NCBI GenBank assembly: GCA_041685755.1
Contig: JAWLFC010000003.1
Span: 1-64,000 of the forward strand
Direction of reading: 5' to 3'
Source: Sva-07 sp041685755
GTDB lineage: Bacteria; Actinomycetota; Acidimicrobiia; Acidimicrobiales; Ilumatobacteraceae
DNA: 64,000 nucleotides
Under the pieces are notes generated by a model. It made no database searches, was not told where the DNA came from, and saw nothing but the letters and a program-made list of their open reading frames with translations. Positions 58,780-64,000 of this stretch are shown in pieces. The translations under genes were made by a program, and so were the position numbers. Each line of letters opens with the position of its first letter. The stretch's first letter is position 1.

Positions 58780-59628
58780 ATGTCCTCAGCATCTGCCACG
58801 CGCTCGACGACCACTCCGACGACCACTGCGCCGGGCCGTCGACACCGCGTCGACCGACGGGCACTGTTGACCGCGCAGGACGAGCGCACGCTCTCCAAGG
58901 CGATCGAGGCGGGGCGTGACGCCGCCCAGCGCATCGCCGACGGCGCCGCCCGTCACGGCGATGACGAACTGGTCGTCGCCGCCGAGGCGGCCCGCCATCA
59001 CTTCATCGAGGCCAACATCCGGCTGGTGCAGAGCATCGCCAACAAGTTCAGCGTCCCCGCCCACCTCGACCGCGAGGACATCGTCCAGGACGGCATGATC
59101 GGGCTCGACAAGGCCGTCGAGAAGTTCGACTGGCGCCGCGGCTACAAGTTCTCCACCTACGCCACGTGGTGGATCCGTCAGTCGATCCAGCGCGGGCTCG
59201 AGGCGTCGGCCACGACGATCCGCATCCCGGGCCATCGCAGCCGCGAGCTCCGGACCGCGGCGGCTGCCAACCCGGGGCGCCTCCCCGACGAACTGGCAAT
59301 GGTCGACATGTTGACCCAGCTCGAATCGATGGACCGGCCGCTGGGTGACGGCCACGACACGCTCGGCACGATGGTCGCGAGCGACGACGACGGGCCCGAC
59401 GAGGTCGCCGAGCGCAACGTGCAACGCGAGAAGATCGACGCCCTGCTCGAGCACCTCGATGCCACCAGCCAGTATGCAGTCGCCGCCCGGTTCGGGCTCC
59501 GCGGTCACGAGCCGGTCACGTTCGCGGTCATCGCCGAAGAACTCGGCGTCACCCCGCAGGCGGTGCGGCGGCGCGTCGAACGGGCGATCGCCAAGCTGCG
59601 CTCGCACGCCGAGCCCATCGCCGCCTGA
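58780..59628 (+). CDS. Sigma-70 family RNA polymerase sigma factor (group 2)
   Basis: 282 residues with an unstructured Thr/Ser-rich start. Region 2 is complete: ANIRLVQSIANKFSVPAHLDREDIVQDGMIGLDKAVEKFDWRRGYKFSTYATWWIRQSIQRGL (2.1-2.4), then region 3, and region 4.2 TFAVIAEELGVTPQAVRRRVERAIAKLRSHA. Region 1.2 is short (ALLTAQDERTLSKAIEAG). This is the pattern of SigB-like group 2 sigma factors that direct stress or stationary-phase genes, not an ECF factor. The gene is read from a strong promoter as a leaderless mRNA and is divergent from the Mrp operon. Confidence 0.92.
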   Translation: MSSASATRSTTTPTTTAPGRRHRVDRRALLTAQDERTLSKAIEAGRDAAQRIADGAARHGDDELVVAAEAARHHFIEANIRLVQSIANKFSVPAHLDREDIVQDGMIGLDKAVEKFDWRRGYKFSTYATWWIRQSIQRGLEASATTIRIPGHRSRELRTAAAANPGRLPDELAMVDMLTQLESMDRPLGDGHDTLGTMVASDDDGPDEVAERNVQREKIDALLEHLDATSQYAVAARFGLRGHEPVTFAVIAEELGVTPQAVRRRVERAIAKLRSHAEPIAA

Positions 59629-59642
59629 GCGTCGACGGTCCC

Positions 59643-60209
59643 GTGACCGAGGCGCCGCCCGCCGACCTCGTTGCCGCCCACGACGTGGTGGCACTCGACG
59701 TGCACGGCGTGGTGTTCAACAACCCGCTGCCGTGGTTCCTCGCCGAGCTGGGCGCGCGATCCGAACTCGGCAGCAACCGGTTCAAGCGGGTGTGGCGGTC
59801 GACCTGGCGCGTGCCGTTCTGGGAGGGGCGCATCAGCGAATCGGAGATGTGGGAGGGGATCGCGCCGGGACTCGACCCGGCGTACCTGCGCGCCGACCTG
59901 GAACGGCGCTACCGGCCGGGCCCGTGGTTCGACTTCGTCGTCGCCCACGACGGACCGGTGTGGCTGCTGTCGAACCACCGCACCGACTGGCTGCTGCCGC
60001 GCCTCGAACGCTTCGGACTCACCGACCGTTTCGAACGGGTACTGGTGTCGGACGCGCTCGGCGTCGCCAAACCGTCACCCGGAGCGTTCGCGCCGCTCGT
60101 CGAGAAGGGGTCGGTGGTGTTCTTCGACGACTCGCAACGCAACGTCGATGCCGCTCGGGCAGAGGGCCTCGCCGCCGAGCGCGTCGCACCGTCACCACGC
60201 CCGGGGTGA
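59643..60209 (+). CDS. HAD superfamily hydrolase
   Basis: 188 residues. Motif I is VVALDVHGVVFNN, with the nucleophile Asp but His in place of the usual second Asp (DxH rather than DxD); motif II is WLLSNHRTD; the motif III Lys is in GVAKPSPGAF; motif IV is VVFFDDSQRNVDAA. The missing second Asp would weaken phosphatase acid/base catalysis, so the substrate may be a non-phosphate or the enzyme slow. The GTG at 59643 lies fifteen bases after the sigma-factor stop, so the two may be co-transcribed. The gene ends two bases from the convergent dehydrogenase. Confidence 0.82.
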   Translation: MTEAPPADLVAAHDVVALDVHGVVFNNPLPWFLAELGARSELGSNRFKRVWRSTWRVPFWEGRISESEMWEGIAPGLDPAYLRADLERRYRPGPWFDFVVAHDGPVWLLSNHRTDWLLPRLERFGLTDRFERVLVSDALGVAKPSPGAFAPLVEKGSVVFFDDSQRNVDAARAEGLAAERVAPSPRPG

Positions 60210-60211
60210 GT

Positions 60212-61165
60212 TCAGCGGGGGTCGACCTCGTTGCGCAACGGCTCGCCGTTGACGAACCGGGCGAGGTTGTCGAGGAAGATCTCGGCGACGCGGCCGTCGG
60301 TGCCGTCGCTCGAACCCGAGTTGTGGGGGCTGATGATCACGTTCGGGAGATCCCACAGCGGATCGTCCGCCGGCAGTGGCTCGGGGTCGAACACGTCGAG
60401 GCCGGCACCACCGAGGCGGCCGGACACGAGCGCGTCGGTGAGCGCGGCCTGATCGACGAGTTCACCGCGCCCGACGTTGACGAACACGGCGTGATCCGCC
60501 ATCGCGTCGATCACCTCGGCGTTCACGATCCCGCGCGTCTCGGGCGCCAGCGGGAGCGCGACGACGACGGCGTCGGCATCTGCGACCGCATCGGCGAGCT
60601 CCGCCAGCGGACGCACCGGGCACGGCTCGTCACCCCGCGCCGCCCGCCGCACGACGACCGGCTCCATCCGCAACGCCGTCGCCAGACGGACGACCTCCTG
60701 GCCGATCGGTCCGTAGCCGACGACGACGATGCGCTGGCCGTCGAGTTCACGGAACGGCGCCGGTGCCCACTCGTGCGCCGCCTGTGACCGCAGCCAGCCG
60801 GGGAGATCACGGCTGAGCGCGAGGAGGTACAACATGACCGTGCCGGCGATCGGTGGAGCGCTCGCCCCCGACGAGTTCGTCAGCCGGGCGCCTCGTTCGA
60901 GAAACGTGGAGAACACCGGGCTGTCGACGCCCGCCGACATCGAATGGAACCACCGCAGGTTCGTCGTGGCCAGTGCGACCGTGAAGAACGCCCCTGCCCG
61001 ATCGGGCCACGCGTCGTTGGAGAAGAAGGCGATCGTGATGCGCTCGATGTCGGCGGGGCTGACCTCCTCCCCGGGACGCAGCGCGATCACCTCGAGATCG
61101 GGAGCGATCGAGCGGATCCGGTCGCCGTAGGCGTCGAGCACCGTGTCGGTGCAGAACAGCGCCAC
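60212..61165 (-). CDS. D-isomer-specific 2-hydroxyacid dehydrogenase
   Basis: 317 residues. Rossmann motif VVVGYGPIGQEVV and the catalytic set: Arg in NVGRGELVDQ, Glu in LDVFDPEPLP, and His in ISPHNSGSS. It oxidises a D-2-hydroxyacid or reduces a 2-oxoacid with NAD(P). Its substrate is unknown; neighbours include a class III PLP enzyme and a HAD hydrolase. The GTG at 61165 begins three bases after the TGA of the upstream GSA-like gene, so the pair is an operon; a longer in-frame stretch upstream overlaps that gene and is ignored. Confidence 0.9.
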   Translation of the reverse strand: MALFCTDTVLDAYGDRIRSIAPDLEVIALRPGEEVSPADIERITIAFFSNDAWPDRAGAFFTVALATTNLRWFHSMSAGVDSPVFSTFLERGARLTNSSGASAPPIAGTVMLYLLALSRDLPGWLRSQAAHEWAPAPFRELDGQRIVVVGYGPIGQEVVRLATALRMEPVVVRRAARGDEPCPVRPLAELADAVADADAVVVALPLAPETRGIVNAEVIDAMADHAVFVNVGRGELVDQAALTDALVSGRLGGAGLDVFDPEPLPADDPLWDLPNVIISPHNSGSSDGTDGRVAEIFLDNLARFVNGEPLRNEVDPR

Positions 61166-61167
61166 GC

Positions 61168-62541
61168 TCAGGCGGTGAGTTCGTCGACGAACTCGGCGAA
61201 GACGTCGGCGTACCGCATCGCGTCGGCCTCGGAGTGCATGACCGAGATCAGCCACTGCTCGTCGAGGCCGGGCGGCAGCAGGATTCCGCGGTTGATGCCG
61301 TGCATCCACTGGGCGAACGCGAGGTCGAAGTCGGTCGCCTTGTAATCGCGGTAGTTGCGCACCGGATCCTCCGACCAGGTGATGCAGCCCTTGGCGCCGA
61401 ACTCGACGGTGTGAGCCGGGATGCCGGCGTCGTCGATGATGCGCTGACAGGCCTCGACCAGACGATGGTTGAGCGCGATCGCCGCATCGATCGTCTCGCG
61501 GGTGCAGGCCTCGGTCAACGTGGCCTTCGCCGCTGCCATCACCAACGGATTGCCGTTGTAGGTACCGAGGTGGAGCACCTCACCGGTGGTGATCAGGTCC
61601 ATGTACTCGGCCTTGCCGCCGAACGCTCCGACGGGGAATCCGCCGCCGATCGACTTGGCGAGCGTGACGAGGTCGGGCTCGACACCGAGCTTCTTGGTGG
61701 CGCCGCCGAACCCGGCGGTCAGGCCGGTCTTGACCTCGTCGAAGATCAAGAGGGTGCCGAAGCGGGTGCAGATCTCGCGGACCGCCTCGAGGTAGCCGGG
61801 CTCGGGCAGGCAGATGCCGATGTTCTCCATCACCGGCTCGACGATGAACGCCGCGACCTCGCCGCTCGCCAGGGCTCGTTCCAGCGCCGGCGCGTCGTTG
61901 AACGGGATCACGATGACGTCGTCGATCGTGCCCTGGGTGATGCCACCCGACTGGGGGATCGAGTGCGGCGCGTCGGCGGGGCCGGCATCGGCGAGCGCCG
62001 GCTTGTTGGAGATCATGACCTCGTCGTGGTGGCCGTGGTAGCCGCCTTCGACCTTCACCAGCTTGTCGCGCTTGGTGACGCCGCGGGCGAGGCGGATGGC
62101 GTCCATCGTGGCCTCGGTACCGGAGTTCGTGGGGCGCCACATCGGGAAGCCGTAGCGCTCCCCGAGGAGCTCGGCGACGTCGGCGTCGAGTTCGCACGGC
62201 GTGACGTAGAGGGTTCCCTCGCCGAGCTGCGCCTCGACGGCGCGGCGGACCGCGGGGTGCATGTGGCCGGCGAACAGTGCGCCGAAGCCCATGTCGTAGT
62301 CGATGTACTCGTTGCCGTCGACGTCGACCATGCGCGAGCCCGACGAGTGACGCACGACGATCGGATGCGGGTCGTACGCCTGGAAGCTCGACGGCACGCC
62401 GGCGGGCAGGACCCTGCGGGCCCGCTCGGTGGCGGCCTGCGATCCCGTGGTTCGTTCTGCGTAGATCGCCAGCTCGCGCTCGGTGATCTCCTTCGCCCTG
62501 GCGACGAGCTCGGACGTCGCGGTCGAGTCGGTCACGGACAT
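61168..62541 (-). CDS. Glutamate-1-semialdehyde aminomutase-like class III aminotransferase
   Basis: 457 residues. PLP lysine K296 in VTLAKSIGGGFPVGAFGGK, which is the GSA-aminomutase type; also RPTNSGTEATMDAIRLARGVTKRDKLVKVEGGYHGHHD and IFDEVKTGL. HemL converts glutamate-1-semialdehyde to 5-aminolevulinate, the start of heme synthesis. This sequence is longer than standard HemL (about 430), its N-terminal part differs, and no other heme gene is nearby, so it may be a related aminotransferase with another substrate. The ATG at 62541 has AGGAGC at good distance. It leads a two-gene operon with the hydroxyacid dehydrogenase. Confidence 0.82.
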   Translation of the reverse strand: MSVTDSTATSELVARAKEITERELAIYAERTTGSQAATERARRVLPAGVPSSFQAYDPHPIVVRHSSGSRMVDVDGNEYIDYDMGFGALFAGHMHPAVRRAVEAQLGEGTLYVTPCELDADVAELLGERYGFPMWRPTNSGTEATMDAIRLARGVTKRDKLVKVEGGYHGHHDEVMISNKPALADAGPADAPHSIPQSGGITQGTIDDVIVIPFNDAPALERALASGEVAAFIVEPVMENIGICLPEPGYLEAVREICTRFGTLLIFDEVKTGLTAGFGGATKKLGVEPDLVTLAKSIGGGFPVGAFGGKAEYMDLITTGEVLHLGTYNGNPLVMAAAKATLTEACTRETIDAAIALNHRLVEACQRIIDDAGIPAHTVEFGAKGCITWSEDPVRNYRDYKATDFDLAFAQWMHGINRGILLPPGLDEQWLISVMHSEADAMRYADVFAEFVDELTA

Positions 62542-62697
62542 GAGATATCTGCTCCTGTTGTCGTACCCGACGCGGTGCCGGGCCGCCGCCCAGCGTACGC
62601 GCTCGGTCCGCCGAGCGCGACGGCCGCAGCGGCTTCGTCGCTCGGATCGGCGGGCGGTCACAATGGGTGCGTCCGCACCGCCGTCAGGAGACACCGA

Positions 62698-63843
62698 ATG
62701 AAGACCGCCGCCACCGAGATGTTGGGGATCGAGTTCCCGATCTTCGCCTTCAGCCACTGCCGCGACGTCGTCGCCGCGGTCTCGAAGGCGGGCGGGCTCG
62801 GCGTGCTCGGCGCCGTCGCCCACTCCCCCGAGCAACTCGAGATCGACCTCGCGTGGATCGAGGACGAGATCGGAGACCGTCCGTACGGTGTCGACCTGAT
62901 CGTGCCGGCGAAGTACGCCGGCGACGAGGGCGGTGGCTACAGCCTCGACGACATCAGGGCGCTGATCCCCGACACGCACCGAGAGTTCGTCGACGACATC
63001 CTTCGTCGCTACGACGTCCCCGAGTTCCCGCCCGACGAGGAGCGCGCCAGCGGCCGTTCGACCGGTGGTCACGGCGGTGTCGCCCCGTTCAGCGCGGCCG
63101 CAGCCGGTCCACAGCTGGAGATCTCGCTCGCCCACAAGGCCGCGTTCGTCGCGAACGCGCTCGGCCCGCCGCCGCAGTTCCTGATCGACCGCGTCAAGGA
63201 GGAGGGTCGCCTCGTCGGTGCGCTGGCGGGTCGTGCGGTCCATGCCGAGCGCCATCAGGCGGCCGGTGTCGACATCATCATCGCCCAGGGATCCGAGGCC
63301 GGCGGGCACACCGGCGAGATCGGCTCGATGGTGCTGATCCCCGAGATCGTCGACGCCGTCGACATCCCGGTGCTCGGTGCCGGCGGCATCGGCCGCGGCC
63401 GCCAGATGGCCGCGGCGATGGCACTCGGCGCGCAGGGTGTGTGGTGCGGGTCGGTGTGGTTGACCACCGACGAGGCCGAGACGCACCCGGTCGTGAAGCA
63501 GAAGTTCCTCGCGGCGACGTCGGCCGACACGATCCGTTCGCGGTCGCTCACCGGCAAGCACGCCCGGATGCTGAAGACGGCCTGGACCGAGGAGTGGGAT
63601 CGACCCGACACACCCGACCCGCTGGGCATGCCGTTGCAGCCGATCCTCACCAACGAGGCGCAGGCCCGCATCAACCGGGCCGCCCACACCCACGGATCCG
63701 GGGCCGAGAAGCTGGCGAACTACTTCGTCGGCCAGATCGTCGGCACGATGAACCAGCCGAAGTCGGCGGGGCAGGTCGTGATGGAGATGGTGGAGGAGTT
63801 CATCGACACCGTCGAGTCGCTGGCGAAGCAACTCGAGTACTGA
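62698..63843 (+). CDS. Nitronate monooxygenase-family flavoprotein
   Basis: 381 residues of the NMO (2-nitropropane dioxygenase) TIM barrel: FAFSHCRDVVAAVSKAGGLGVLGA at the start, AAGVDIIIAQGSEAGGHTGEIGS, and the FMN-phosphate loop PVLGAGGIGRGRQMAAAMALGAQGVWCGSVWL. It oxidises nitronates to carbonyl compounds and nitrite with oxygen and FMN; the class is not certain because an insertion at about residues 85-145 (VPEFPPDEERASGRSTGGHGG) is atypical. The ATG at 62698 has AGGAG upstream. It is divergent from the GSA-like gene and is followed by a palindrome. Confidence 0.88.
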   Translation: MKTAATEMLGIEFPIFAFSHCRDVVAAVSKAGGLGVLGAVAHSPEQLEIDLAWIEDEIGDRPYGVDLIVPAKYAGDEGGGYSLDDIRALIPDTHREFVDDILRRYDVPEFPPDEERASGRSTGGHGGVAPFSAAAAGPQLEISLAHKAAFVANALGPPPQFLIDRVKEEGRLVGALAGRAVHAERHQAAGVDIIIAQGSEAGGHTGEIGSMVLIPEIVDAVDIPVLGAGGIGRGRQMAAAMALGAQGVWCGSVWLTTDEAETHPVVKQKFLAATSADTIRSRSLTGKHARMLKTAWTEEWDRPDTPDPLGMPLQPILTNEAQARINRAAHTHGSGAEKLANYFVGQIVGTMNQPKSAGQVVMEMVEEFIDTVESLAKQLEY

Positions 63844-63860
63844 CCCACTGCGGAAAACCC

Positions 63861-63912
63861 CGTTTGTGGCGCGTTCTGGCTGGACCGGACCAACGACGAC
63901 GCGCCGCAAACG
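63861..63912. terminator. Palindrome between nitronate monooxygenase and SDR gene
   Basis: Arms CGTTTGTGGCGCGT (63861-63874) and ACGCGCCGCAAACG (63899-63912) with one mismatch (a G-U pair in RNA), 24-nt loop. Candidate bidirectional terminator between convergent genes. Confidence 0.55.
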
Positions 63913-63930
63913 TGGTGGGACCGGCTGACG

Positions 63931-64000
63931 TCACTTCGGGGCGAACCGGGTGCCGGCGTCGAGGCGGATCGTGTCGCCGTTGAGCATCGGGTTCTCGATG
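63931..64000 (-). CDS. C-terminus of a short-chain dehydrogenase/reductase, cut by window edge
   Basis: Only the last 22 codons are inside the window: IENPMLNGDTIRLDAGTRFA and a final Pro-Lys before TGA. The NPMLNG-x-x-I-R-L-D-x-x-x-R motif is the typical end of FabG-type SDR enzymes, NAD(P)-dependent oxidoreductases often involved in fatty-acid or hydroxyacyl-CoA metabolism. The active site lies outside the window, so no more can be said. Confidence 0.7.
   Translation of the reverse strand, partial: IENPMLNGDTIRLDAGTRFAPK

Noticed and set aside
61234..62697. Long open extension of the nitronate monooxygenase frame antisense to the GSA-like gene
   Set aside because: Low-complexity, Arg/Gly/Asp-rich translation with no motif; the AGGAG-preceded ATG at 62698 is the real start. 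Similar antisense frames elsewhere were rejected for the same reason.

Overview
The window comes from a very GC-rich (about 70% by eye) actinobacterium. The gene style fits the Acidimicrobiia (Ilumatobacter-like): chains of genes joined by GTGA or ATGA overlaps, many GTG starts, leaderless promoters, mycobacterial-type homologues such as CtpE, CadI and fused CydDC, and a paired aerobic/hypoxic and ion-transport repertoire typical of marine strains. The taxonomic placement is inference from protein style; no 16S rRNA is present.

Layout. 1-999: two prepilin-type proteins (minus strand, one cut by the edge). 1191-3439: aminotransferase and CoA-transferase. 3547-9463: msrA, a three-gene ABC-2 exporter, a GNAT acetyltransferase, and an omega-amidase/aminotransferase pair. 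9499-13025: a membrane diguanylate cyclase, tRNA-Arg(ACG), a LysM/SLT lytic transglycosylase, tRNA-Ser(GCT) and tRNA-Ser(TGA). 13092-15625: a betaine-type methyltransferase and gpmI. 15770-21789: a complete arsenic-resistance island: CadI/ArsI, ArsR, an ArsR-ArsC fusion, a second ArsC, GAPDH and ArsJ, then on the opposite strand ACR3 and a small vicinal-cysteine protein. 21950-29390: P450, a NatAB-like exporter, CtpE and a class V PLP enzyme. 29395-36752: a ten-gene, non-canonical Mrp-like antiporter operon with three NuoL/M/N-type subunits. 37144-38421: M23 peptidase. 38497-50929: a low-oxygen block: DHOD-like protein and pyruvate:ferredoxin oxidoreductase, a K+/H+-type antiporter, cydA, cydB and a fused cydDC. 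50996-52705: MscS channel, two tiny acidic lipoproteins and a winged-helix regulator. 52786-58703: a canonical seven-gene Mrp operon. 58780-64000: a group-2 sigma factor with a textbook leaderless promoter, a HAD hydrolase, a D-2-hydroxyacid dehydrogenase, a GSA-aminomutase-like enzyme, a nitronate monooxygenase and the tail of an SDR.

How the genes work together. Arsenic is handled by two routes: arsenate as 1-arseno-3-phosphoglycerate (GAPDH plus ArsJ) and, after reduction by ArsC, arsenite through ACR3. Two Mrp systems, a CPA-type antiporter, MscS, CtpE and a possible glycine-betaine methyltransferase make an unusually dense ion and osmotic homeostasis set. PFOR and cytochrome bd with its CydDC assembly factor form a low-oxygen energy block, and both of its promoter regions carry sequences resembling DevR/DosR boxes.

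Non-coding structure is also notable. A palindromic repeat family supplies stop codons at two gene ends. A 31-bp tandem duplication recurs at two distant gene ends. Long, sequence-unrelated palindromes sit between most convergent gene pairs. A near-perfectly symmetric divergent promoter lies between an ABC transporter and an acetyltransferase.
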